Source: Bacillota bacterium (GTDB lineage: Bacteria; Bacillota; Syntrophomonadia; Syntrophomonadales; Syntrophomonadaceae). From it: a stretch of DNA of 15,898 nt. Location of the stretch: positions 1 through 15,898 of the forward strand of contig JAGFXV010000025.1 of assembly GCA_017861475.1 (NCBI GenBank). The letters run 5' to 3'. The stretch's first letter is position 1; each line of letters opens with the position of its first letter. Positions 1-7,532 of the stretch are shown piece by piece. The notes under the pieces were generated by a model. It worked only from the letters and a program-made list of their open reading frames with translations, was not told the DNA's origin and did not search any database. Position numbers and translations under genes: made by a program.

Positions 1-1
1 A

Positions 2-1333
2 TCTATTCGCTCCAATCTGGTTTATGATCAGATTGCCAATGATAAAATCAGTTTACTGTTGGAAGAAATTCCTGATGCGGTCATTGCCATTAACAGTTCC
101 GGAACCATTATGAACGCCAATCAAGAAACGGCATCTTTTATGGGATTGTCGCAGAGCCAGCTCAGAGGGCGGAACGTCAGTGAATTTTTGATTGGAGATT
201 TGGATTATAGTAACCTTAGATCTTTTTCCCAAGGGTTTAATGTATTTAATGATGTTTCTGTGCGAGCTAAAGGCAAAATCTATAATATTGTTATGAAAAA
301 AAGCATCATTGGCAATTACAACGGTAATCCTCTGATCCTTGTTACTTTTAAGAGAAAACAATTTAAAGCGATCACTGCGCCGTCACTAATACCAAATCAA
401 TATTACCAATTTGATGACTTGATCGGTGAAAGTAATGAAATGAAAAAGATTAAGAATATTGCTGCCAGAGCAGCTCAATCTACAGCCAATATCCTCATCC
501 AGGGAGAAAGCGGGACCGGTAAAGAATTGGTGGCACAGGCAATTCATCAGGCCAGTCGCCCGCAGGGGCCTTTTATTGCCGTCAACTGTGGAGCTTTTAC
601 CAAAGAGTTGTTGCAGAGCGAGCTTTTCGGCTATGAAGAGGGAGCTTTTACGGGTGCCAAAAAAGGCGGCAAGCCTGGCAAATTTGAAATGGCTGATGGG
701 GGAACTTTGTTTTTGGACGAGATAGGCGAAATGCCGCTTGATATGCAGGTCAGTTTGTTACGATGTCTGCAGGACAAAACAATTACCCGGGTAGGCGGAA
801 CTGAACTGAGAAAAATCAATTTACGAGTGGTCGCCGCCACCAATCAAAACCTTTATAAACAGGTGAAAGACGGAAACTTTAGAGAAGATCTCTATTACAG
901 ATTAAATGTTATTGAAATTACTATGCCGCCATTGAGGGAGCGATTGGCTGATTTGCAACTTATGGCCGAGACCCTGGTCAAACAGATTCAGGCTGATCAC
1001 TGCAGCACGACCGAGATTGCCATATCTCCGGAAGTTCTCGAATGTCTCAAGTTATACAACTGGCCGGGAAATGTCAGAGAACTCAGAAATGTGATGGAAA
1101 GAGCAATTATTTATTCAGATGGAGAAGAGATCACACTGGAATGTCTGCCGGATCATATCCGGGAGGGTAAACCCCGCACGGAAGGCAACGATTTGCGCAA
1201 GGAATATGAAAAGATGGCGATCCTGGAAGTTCTCAACAAACACAAGGGCAATATCAGCAAGACAGCCGAAGAACTTGGCATGGCCAGATCAACCCTATAT
1301 CAAAAGATTGAAAAGTTGAATATAACATATTAA
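2..1333 (+). CDS. Sigma-54-dependent activator, PAS-AAA+-Fis (5' end missing)
   Basis: The reading frame is open to the left edge, so the true start lies outside the window; the TTG at 59 falls inside a conserved PAS helix and is not a start. A PAS-like sensor is seen first (IPDAVIAINSSGTIMNAN), then a linker and a complete AAA+ sigma-54 interaction domain: Walker A GESGTGKE, the RNA-polymerase-contacting loop GAFTGA, Walker B GGTLFLDEIGE, the sensor segment RVVAATNQNL and an arginine region FREDLYYRLNVI. The last 45 residues form a Fis-type helix-turn-helix (NISKTAEELGMARSTLYQKI). Such proteins bind upstream elements as oligomers and drive ATP-dependent open-complex formation by sigma-54 RNA polymerase. 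PAS-AAA-Fis proteins usually sense small molecules or CoA thioesters; the ligand here is unknown. Two matching -24/-12 promoters with a shared upstream repeat lie downstream (1612 and 9559), which suggests this is their activator. Family assignment is certain; the target assignment is inference. Confidence -1.
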   Translation, partial: SIRSNLVYDQIANDKISLLLEEIPDAVIAINSSGTIMNANQETASFMGLSQSQLRGRNVSEFLIGDLDYSNLRSFSQGFNVFNDVSVRAKGKIYNIVMKKSIIGNYNGNPLILVTFKRKQFKAITAPSLIPNQYYQFDDLIGESNEMKKIKNIAARAAQSTANILIQGESGTGKELVAQAIHQASRPQGPFIAVNCGAFTKELLQSELFGYEEGAFTGAKKGGKPGKFEMADGGTLFLDEIGEMPLDMQVSLLRCLQDKTITRVGGTELRKINLRVVAATNQNLYKQVKDGNFREDLYYRLNVIEITMPPLRERLADLQLMAETLVKQIQADHCSTTEIAISPEVLECLKLYNWPGNVRELRNVMERAIIYSDGEEITLECLPDHIREGKPRTEGNDLRKEYEKMAILEVLNKHKGNISKTAEELGMARSTLYQKIEKLNITY

Positions 1334-1382
1334 ATCTTTATACTTTCCTGACGATTGAGACCAACTTAATAAATAAAAGTAT

Positions 1383-1428
1383 AATCGCGCATGCAACCAA
1401 TCTGATTACATGCGCGATTTTTTATTTT
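1383..1428 (+). terminator. Intrinsic terminator after the activator gene
   Basis: A perfect 11-bp stem (AATCGCGCATG at 1383-1393 and its complement at 1409-1419) with a 15-nt loop is followed directly by a T-rich run (1418-1428). It lies 50 nt past the regulator stop codon. It should separate the regulator transcript from the etf operon, which has its own promoter. Confidence -1.
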
Positions 1429-1450
1429 AGATTTGTCGCTTAGAATAAAG

Positions 1451-1494
1451 TGATCGATTATCCAAAATACAAAACGATTGAAATAAATACAAAA
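1451..1494 (+). promoter_or_regulatory. Putative upstream activator site (copy 1)
   Basis: This block closely matches 9404-9447: the first 20 bases (TGATCGATTATCCAAAATAC) differ at one position, and about 32 of the first 40 match. Inside it AAATACAAAA occurs twice (1465 and 1485), exactly 20 bp or two helical turns apart. The block starts 162 bp before the GG of the -24 element at 1613. A repeated element at a typical enhancer distance before two sigma-54 promoters is most simply the binding site of the Fis-type activator encoded just upstream. Binding itself is inferred. Confidence -1.
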
Positions 1495-1611
1495 GCCTGT
1501 CATAAATCCTGGAATTCATTTCTGCCCTTTCTTAAAATCATTCGATTAAAATGCCTGTTTTACTTCAACCATCGACGATCCCGGATAGAATCATAAAGAC
1601 ATTTTTATGTC

Positions 1612-1627
1612 TGGCATGCAATTTGCA
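1612..1627 (+). promoter_or_regulatory. Sigma-54 (-24/-12) promoter of the etf operon
   Basis: TGGCATG-CAAT-TTGCA matches the -24/-12 consensus (TGGCAYG-N4-TTGCW), with GG and GC in the invariant spacing. Transcription should start near 1637, leaving a leader of about 90 nt before etfB. A near-identical promoter lies at 9559. Confidence -1.
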
Positions 1628-1657
1628 CTTCCCTGAGTCAGAATAACATTTTCAGCA

Positions 1658-1697
1658 GACAAAAGTGTTTGTCACTGCAAGGCAATTTTAGTTGCAG
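1658..1697 (+). promoter_or_regulatory. Two small hairpins in the etfB leader
   Basis: Two consecutive perfect 6-bp inverted repeats lie in the untranslated leader: GACAAA (1658-1663) with TTTGTC (1668-1673), and CTGCAA (1675-1680) with TTGCAG (1692-1697). A short T5 run follows at 1705-1709, just before the ribosome binding site AGGGGG (1710-1715). They could stabilise the message or tune its translation. No known riboswitch is recognised and the stems are short. Confidence -1.
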
Positions 1698-1726
1698 CAA
1701 TAACTTTTTAGGGGGTAGCCATAAGT

Positions 1727-2494
1727 ATGTCTAAAATCATTGCGTGCTACAAATGGGTAGCAGACGAAGCCGACATCAAAATCAATCCGGATCTGACGGT
1801 AGATCTCAAAAAGGCCAAAGGAAAAATCAGTGACTATGACCGGAATGCAATCGAAGCGGCAGTCCAAGCCGCCGGCAGTTTGGGCGGTAAAGCAGTTAGT
1901 CTGACCTTTGGCAATGCTTCCGCCAAGCAATCCTTGAAGGACGCTCTGTCCCGCGGTCCTGAAGAGGGATATTGGATCAATGCAGAAGAGGCAGCAACTG
2001 CTGATGGATCAATAACTGCAAAAGCCCTGGCCGCTGCGATAAACAAGATCGGTGATTATAGTTTGATCATCTGTGCAGAAGGGGCCAGTGATACTTATGC
2101 CCGTCAGACCGCACCACGCATAGGCGCAGCCTTAAACCTTCCGGTAATAACCTCAGTTGTTCAAATGACTTTCAACGGCAACAGCCTGACCGCGGTCAGA
2201 AAACTTGAAGACAGCACGGAAACGGTACAGACAGAATTACCGGCTGTTGTTGCAATTTTGCCGGAAGCCAATGAGCCTACTATTCCTGGTTTGAAAGCAG
2301 TTATGGCAGCCGGAAAGAAGCCCGTCACTGAATATACAGCAGCTGATTTGGGTATAGATTTTACCCCTAAAAATCAAGTTACTGCAGTCAAGGGTTATGT
2401 AATGAACCGCAAGAACATCATTTTCAACGAAGGCAGTACTGCTGATCAGGTGAAAGCACTGGCAGCCGCTTTAAGAAAGGAGTGTGTTCTGTAA
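1727..2494 (+). CDS. etfB: Electron transfer flavoprotein subunit beta (FixA/EtfB)
   Basis: 255 residues, the normal length for EtfB. The N-terminus (IACYKWVADEADIKINPDL) and the segment KISDYDRNAIEAAVQAAG are typical of the family, as is the central part with GASDTYARQTAPRIGAAL and the nucleotide-binding region. EtfB pairs with EtfA to carry electrons between acyl-CoA dehydrogenases and other carriers in the cytoplasm; the beta subunit binds AMP in simple ETFs and a second FAD in bifurcating ones. With fixC and fixX next in the operon this is the FixA-like type that may bifurcate, but sequence reading alone does not settle the cofactor. ATG 1727 follows AGGGGG at 1710-1715. It is the first gene behind the sigma-54 promoter, and its stop overlaps the etfA start (TAATG). 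Confidence -1.
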   Translation: MSKIIACYKWVADEADIKINPDLTVDLKKAKGKISDYDRNAIEAAVQAAGSLGGKAVSLTFGNASAKQSLKDALSRGPEEGYWINAEEAATADGSITAKALAAAINKIGDYSLIICAEGASDTYARQTAPRIGAALNLPVITSVVQMTFNGNSLTAVRKLEDSTETVQTELPAVVAILPEANEPTIPGLKAVMAAGKKPVTEYTAADLGIDFTPKNQVTAVKGYVMNRKNIIFNEGSTADQVKALAAALRKECVL

Positions 2495-3399
2495 TGGCAG
2501 GCGTTTATATATATAGCGACAGAATGGATCTGGCTGCTGAACTGGTCGGTTTTGTAAAGGAAAACCAAAATAGCGCACAGGTTTTGTGTTTTACCCAAGC
2601 TGAAGCAGATCAGTTGACCTCCATTGGAGCAGACAAAGTTTGTTATCTGCAGGGTGACAGTCCGCTGGTTGAAAATTACGGACAAGCCATTGCTGAATAT
2701 TTGAAACAAGCAAACGCAGAACTCTTTGTTGTGGGGGCAACCGCAAGAGGAAGAGATCTGGCCGCAAGAGTCGCTGGATATCTTGATTGTGCAATGGTAA
2801 GTGATGCTTCCAGTCTTAGTTTGGAGAGTGGAAAGCTGCGTGCGGAAAGAATGATGTATGGCGGAGCCGTTGTACAAAGCGAAGAAATAACCGGATTATG
2901 TGTTGTTACTGTGGCTGCAGGCAAATACCAACCGGTTACCGGCAGTGCTTCCGTTGAGACCGTTCAAGTTACTGCGGACAACAGAGTGAAATTGTTGGAA
3001 ACAGCACCGATCGTCAAAGAAGGCGTTGACTTGAGACAGGCTTGCAACGTGGTTTGTGTCGGTCTTGGACTGGAAAAAGAAGAAGATTTAAAAATAGCCA
3101 GAGATCTGGCGGCCGCCATTGATGCTGAACTTGGCTGTACCAGAGGGGTCGCTGAAGAAAGACATTGGCTACCGGTGGAACAGTATATCGGCATATCCGG
3201 TGCTATTATCAAACCGCAGCTGTATATTTCCATGGGCGTATCCGGACAGGTGCAGCATGTCTTTGGTGTTCGTGATGCTAAAGTTATCGTTGCCATTGAC
3301 AGCAATGAAAAAGCTCCTATTTTCCGCTCGGCCGATTTTGGCATCGTAGGCGACATGTATGAAATCGTACCTTTGCTGACCCAAGCCATAAAAGGCTGA
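2494..3399 (+). CDS. etfA: Electron transfer flavoprotein subunit alpha (FixB/EtfA)
   Basis: 301 residues. The C-terminal FAD-binding domain is clear: GISGAIIKPQLYISMGVSGQ, then VQHVFGVRDAKVIVAIDSN, KAPIFRSADFGIVGD and a short helix. The GISG loop stands where many housekeeping EtfA proteins have GQTG, closer to the FixB/CaiB-type branch. The start at ATG 2494 overlaps the etfB stop (TAATG) and follows AAAGGAG at 2476-2482. A GTG at 2482 would overlap that ribosome binding site and is rejected. The protein forms the heterodimer with EtfB and would pass electrons between the acyl-CoA dehydrogenase encoded downstream and FixC. UGA is its stop codon, showing that UGA is read as stop in this organism. 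Confidence -1.
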   Translation: MAGVYIYSDRMDLAAELVGFVKENQNSAQVLCFTQAEADQLTSIGADKVCYLQGDSPLVENYGQAIAEYLKQANAELFVVGATARGRDLAARVAGYLDCAMVSDASSLSLESGKLRAERMMYGGAVVQSEEITGLCVVTVAAGKYQPVTGSASVETVQVTADNRVKLLETAPIVKEGVDLRQACNVVCVGLGLEKEEDLKIARDLAAAIDAELGCTRGVAEERHWLPVEQYIGISGAIIKPQLYISMGVSGQVQHVFGVRDAKVIVAIDSNEKAPIFRSADFGIVGDMYEIVPLLTQAIKG

Positions 3400-3440
3400 T
3401 TTTGTTCAAAAGTTAAAGTCTGTCCAAAGGGGAGAAAAAA

Positions 3441-4733
3441 ATGAGTGAAACTGAAAAAATGGATGCAATAATCATCGGAGCCGGGCCGGCCGGCATTGCC
3501 TGCGCTTACACTCTGGCCAAGGCAGGTAAGGAAGTTTTGGTGATTGAAAGGGCAGAATCACCGGGGGCAAAAAACGTAACCGGAGGCAGGGTCTATAGTT
3601 ATGCGCTGGAGATGGTAGAGGAGGGACTCACTTCCGAAGCTGCGCTTGAACGGAAAATTACCCATGAACAGATCATGATGCTGGATGGAGATCAAGCTAT
3701 CAATATCGATTACCATAACCCTGCTTACAACAGTGAAGAGAAAACTGCTCAATCATACAGTATCTTACGGGCTCGATTTGATGAATGGTTTGCTGGCAAA
3801 GCCGAAGAAATGGGAGCAATGGTAGCCTGCGGCATAAAAGTTGATAAATTATTGAAGAAAGATGGAAAAATCGTCGGCGTGCTCGCGGGAGAAGATGAAA
3901 TGTATGCCGATGTTGTGGTTGCGGCTGACGGAGTAAATTCCTTAATGGCCCAGAAAGCTGGACTTATCAAAGACATTCCGGCACATAACGTGGGCGTAGG
4001 GGTTAAAGAAGTAATAGAACTGCCGGCGAAAACGATCCGGGAACGATTTAATCTGCAAGAGGATGAAGGAGCTGCCCGCATGATCCTTGGCTGTACGGAA
4101 GGCATCCATGGCGGCGGATTCTTGTACACCAATCAGGACAGCATTTCGTTAGGCTGTGTATTCATGCCGGAAGAAGTTGCGGCGCATGGAAAATCCGTCC
4201 ATGAAATATTTCAGAATCTCAAAATGCACCCCGCCATTTATCCATTAATTGCAGACGGTGAAACAGTAGAATATGGAGCTCATCTGGTCAGTGAAGAAGG
4301 ATACCGCGGCATACCTAAAAAGCTGTATCGCGATGGTTTCTTGATGGTTGGCGATGCCGCCGGATTTGTAATCAATACCGGTTATTCCATCAGGGGTATC
4401 GATTTAGCTATTGTCAGCGGTGTGGCTGCAGCCAGAGCGATATTAACTGCGCCATCGATTGAACAAGTGGGTCCCGCCTATATGAAAGAACTGAACAATG
4501 CGGAACTTCTGCCTACCATGAAAGCAGTTGACGGATACACGGATCTGCTGTCCATTCCACGCATCTATACCAGTTATCCCCAAACGGCCCTGGGTGTGTT
4601 TGAAAAACTATTTACGGTCGATGGAAAGAAACCCGAGAGTGTCATTAAAGGGGTCAAAGCGGTGCTGAAAAGCAATGGATTATCTTATTGGCAGCTTTTT
4701 AAAGATGCTTTAAGGGGGTATAGATCAGTATGA
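3441..4733 (+). CDS. fixC: FixC-type ETF:quinone oxidoreductase flavoprotein
   Basis: 430 residues, usual FixC length. An N-terminal FAD-binding Rossmann motif (DAIIIGAGPAGIACAYTLAKAG) is followed by KNVTGGRVYS, typical of FixC/geranylgeranyl-reductase-like flavoproteins, then the second FAD motif DVVVAADGVNS and the third GFLMVGDAAGFV. FixC accepts electrons from EtfAB and passes them to quinone together with the ferredoxin-like FixX. It acts as a membrane-associated protein without transmembrane helices. The ribosome binding site AAGGGGAG lies at 3427-3434. The stop overlaps the fixX start (ATGA), implying translational coupling. Functional direction (quinone reduction from acyl-CoA oxidation, or bifurcation from NADH as in FixABCX) is not decided by sequence. 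Confidence -1.
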   Translation: MSETEKMDAIIIGAGPAGIACAYTLAKAGKEVLVIERAESPGAKNVTGGRVYSYALEMVEEGLTSEAALERKITHEQIMMLDGDQAINIDYHNPAYNSEEKTAQSYSILRARFDEWFAGKAEEMGAMVACGIKVDKLLKKDGKIVGVLAGEDEMYADVVVAADGVNSLMAQKAGLIKDIPAHNVGVGVKEVIELPAKTIRERFNLQEDEGAARMILGCTEGIHGGGFLYTNQDSISLGCVFMPEEVAAHGKSVHEIFQNLKMHPAIYPLIADGETVEYGAHLVSEEGYRGIPKKLYRDGFLMVGDAAGFVINTGYSIRGIDLAIVSGVAAARAILTAPSIEQVGPAYMKELNNAELLPTMKAVDGYTDLLSIPRIYTSYPQTALGVFEKLFTVDGKKPESVIKGVKAVLKSNGLSYWQLFKDALRGYRSV

Positions 4734-5023
4734 GCATAAGCAGAATGGAAGCTCCGGAACTTCTAAGTTTAAATAGATTTAATGTAGACGAAGATGAGCC
4801 TCATATCGTGCTTGATAAGAATAATTGTTTACTATGCAAGGAAAAACCGTGTTTGGTTGTCTGTCCAGCAGTGTTATACAAGCTCAACAAAAATGGCGAA
4901 ATGAGCTTTGACTATGCCGGTTGTCTGGAATGCGGCACTTGCCGGGTGATGTGCAGGAACAAGGGGATCGTTAAATGGGAATACCCACGGGGAACTTTTG
5001 GGGTCAGTTTCCGGCAGGGATAG
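4730..5023 (+). CDS. fixX: FixX ferredoxin-like protein
   Basis: 97 residues, the standard FixX size. Two cysteine groups are seen: CLLCKEKPCLVVCP and CLECGTCRVMC, followed by the conserved FixX tail with KWEYPRGTFGV. Known FixX/ETF-QO proteins bind one or two iron-sulfur clusters and form the electron exit of FixC toward quinone. The second group retains all four cysteines of a CxxCxxCxxxC site. It overlaps fixC by 4 nt (ATGA), so the two are probably made in equal amounts. This completes an intact etfB-etfA-fixC-fixX module. Confidence -1.
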   Translation: MSISRMEAPELLSLNRFNVDEDEPHIVLDKNNCLLCKEKPCLVVCPAVLYKLNKNGEMSFDYAGCLECGTCRVMCRNKGIVKWEYPRGTFGVSFRQG

Positions 5024-5125
5024 AATTCCGTTTTTCAGCATTTAAAAAAGGGAGGGATGATAACGGTAATCAGCTGGTAAAAACCAAAACTAATCGATTG
5101 AAAAATTTGAGGAGGTATTTTTGTT

Positions 5126-6264
5126 ATGTGGTATATGACTGAAGAAAGACAATTGATGCTCAACGTAGCCAAGGAATTTGTGGAAAAAGAAGTAAAACCG
5201 ATGGCCATGGAAATCGAGAAAACCCATGAATTTCCCACCAAACTTTTTAAAAGAGCTGGCGAACTGGGATTCCTGGGCATAACAGTTCCCGAAGAATTTG
5301 GCGGACTGGGAGGAGACTTTACTACCCTTTGTTTAGTTTGTGAAGAAATCGCAAAGAGCATGCCGGTTCTGACCGTTGCCATGACTGCCCATAGCTGCCT
5401 GGCTGGTGGACTGATCAAAATGCTGGGAACTCCTGAGCAAAAGAATAAATATCTGACACCGGCTGCAACCGGAGATATTGTACTGGCTTGCGCTTCCACC
5501 GAAGGTGTTGGCGGTTCCAACCAGATTGAATATACGACCCGTGCAGTTCAGGATGGCGATGAGTGGGTAATCAATGGTTCCAAAGTGTTGATCAGCAATA
5601 TTGGCGTTGCAGATGCCTATGTAATATTAGCAGTTACCGGTGAAAAAGTTGATCCCGTAACCAGATCGTTGATGCCGGAACTCCCGGACTTGAAATTGGC
5701 AAACACGAGCTCAAACTCGGATGGCATGGATCTGCGACCGGCAGCGTCTCATTCAGAAATTGCCGTGTTCCCAAAGATGCATTGATTGGACCTCTGCATG
5801 GCGGAATGATGGCCATGTTTGTCAGCGCCACTGATGAGTTCCTCAGCTGTGGACCGGTCGGGCTTGGAATGGCAGAAGCCTGCTATGAAATGGCTTTAAA
5901 CTACAGTCTGGAAAGAGTGCAGTGCGGACAGAGCATGTTTGACCGCTTCCAGCTTACCCGCCATAAACTGGTCAAGATGTACACCGAGATTGAATCACTA
6001 CGCGCCCTGGTTTATAGTTCAGCAGCCAAAAGAGATTCCGGCAATCCCAGTCTGGCTGAAGGCCGCATGCTGAAAGCGAAAGGTTATGAAGTATCTGAAT
6101 ATGTAGCCAATGAAGCCATTCAACTATTTGGTGGTGTTGGTACCATCGTTGATACCGGCCTGGAACGCTTCTGGCGCGATGCCAAAATGATGGCCATCGG
6201 TGGAGCTTCAGTGGAAGCTTTGAACGAACAGATCGCCATGATGATCAAAAATAAAATGGTTTAA
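5126..6264 (+). pseudogene. Acyl-CoA dehydrogenase, frameshifted near 5667
   Basis: Two overlapping frames together make one acyl-CoA dehydrogenase of about 379 residues, the normal family size. ATG 5126 follows GAGGAGG (5109-5115) well; the frame reads the N-terminal helical domain and the beta domain through VTRS (codon at 5666), then loses homology and stops at 5783-5785. From 5668 the next frame reads VDAGTPGLEIGKHELKLG and continues uninterrupted through the C-terminal domain to 6264. Family members have roughly four to five more residues at the join (pattern ..AFIV before DAGTPG), so about 13 or 16 nt appear lost. Two imperfect 12-nt repeats, GTTGATCCCGTA at 5648 and GTTGATGCCGGA at 5668, flank the spot. 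The canonical catalytic Glu of IYEGTSE is replaced (AIGGASVE), as in isovaleryl-CoA dehydrogenase-like members with the base elsewhere. This is either a recent lesion or a sequence error; if intact, the enzyme would donate electrons to the adjacent EtfAB. Confidence -1.
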
Positions 6265-6382
6265 TTCTCATGCCGGGGTAGTTTAATGATTTAAAGGTTA
6301 TCACGGTCGTGCCTGAGCTACCCTGACCAGAATGAATAAAAGACTGTCATCTATAAGTTTTTTACGCTGGGAGGGTTTCATA

Positions 6383-7450
6383 TTGGAAAACAAGACAATG
6401 AAAGCATTGGTTTATCAGGCACCTCAAAACTATGGCCTAATGGACGTCCCGGTACCCCAAATTATTGACCCGACGGATGTTATCGGCAAAGTAACATTGG
6501 CAGCCATCTGTACAAGTGATATTCATATTGTGCATGGTGAAGTTGCCAGTGCTGTCGCCCCGAGGATTATCGGTCACGAGTTTTGCATTGAGATCGTGGA
6601 GATTGGAGCCGATGTTAAAACTGTCAAACCCGGAGATCGTTGTGTAGTTAAGCCTTCTGCTTCCTGTGGAGAATGCGTCATGTGCAAAATGGGTGTTCGC
6701 TCGGCCTGCTTAAAAGGTGGTATATTTGGAACCACTGTTGACGGATGTTTTGCCGAGTACATGAGAGTTCCTTTCGCCGATCAGAAGGGCGAACTTTACA
6801 AGATCCCGGAAGGACTGGATGAGGAATCTGTGATCCTTCTTCCCGATATGCTGGGGACAGCATATTATGCCTGAAAGATCTCAGAAATAAAACCAGGACA
6901 AACTGTAGCGGTGATCGGCGTGGGCCCGGTGGGACAAAGTACCTGTCTGCTGGCCAAGAAAGTTTTCGGAGCTAAAAAAGTAATCGCCATTGATATTCTG
7001 CCAAATCGAATCGATTTGGCATTAAAAGCAGGGGTTGCAGATGTTGGCATCAACCCTGCCACAGATGATATTGCCGCAATTATTAAAGAAGCAACCGGTG
7101 GTATGGGTGTTGATTGTACCATTGAGGGAGCTGGAGTAGCGCAAACCATGGCAATGGCAGCCGGCATTACCCGCGTAGGTGGGATTGTTTCGACCATTTC
7201 CATCTTCAACGAACAGTATGTAGGTATTCCCATGAACGAGATGCTGATCAAAGGACAAAAACTGCACTTTGGCATTCAGACTCAGGAAGGCGTACCCGAA
7301 ATGATGAAAATGATACAGGACGGAAAAATCGACGCACGCTTTATTACTACACATCGTGCGCCGCTCAATGATATCATGAAAGGCTTTGAAGTCTTTGGCA
7401 ATCGCCAGGATGGGTGCGTCAAATGGTTGGTTACACCTTATGAAAGATAA
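6383..7450 (+). pseudogene. Zinc alcohol dehydrogenase (MDR family) with in-frame TGA at codon 164
   Basis: The frame would encode 355 residues of a zinc-dependent medium-chain dehydrogenase, broken only by TGA at 6872-6874. The first part has the catalytic zinc ligands (Cys43, GHE at 64-66, probable Asp155) and the structural zinc cysteines CGECVMC plus Cys109. The part after the TGA holds the NAD(P)-binding Rossmann motif VIGVGPVGQS and the rest of the fold without further damage. The start is TTG 6383, not the ATG at 6332: GGGAGG lies at 6370-6375, and the resulting N-terminus MENKTMKALVY lines up with MQKETMKALVY of the paralogue at 15379. In that paralogue the TGA position is Leu. The product would oxidise a secondary or beta-hydroxy alcohol, perhaps of a CoA thioester, but the substrate is not readable. 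It may be a recent nonsense mutation, a sequence error, or (less likely) readthrough. Confidence -1.
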
Positions 7451-7532
7451 CCCAATGAAACGAAACATGTAAAAATGACTACTGATAAAGCTGATTACAT
7501 CATAGGTGAGATAAAAAGGGAGGTTATTTATA

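Noticed and set aside
5035..5520. Long minus-strand open frame opposite the acyl-CoA dehydrogenase
   Set aside because: No ribosome binding site or recognisable protein; it is the antisense shadow of a clear coding gene. The same holds for other minus-strand frames such as 8924-9418 and 2446-2877.
6274..6323. GGGTAG/CTACCC inverted repeat after the acyl-CoA dehydrogenase gene
   Set aside because: Only a 6-bp stem with a 36-nt loop and no T run; too weak to call a terminator.
6872..6940. TGA as a selenocysteine codon
   Set aside because: No convincing bacterial SECIS-like hairpin is seen just after the TGA, the aligned residue in the paralogue is Leu, and the zinc ligands of the enzyme lie elsewhere.
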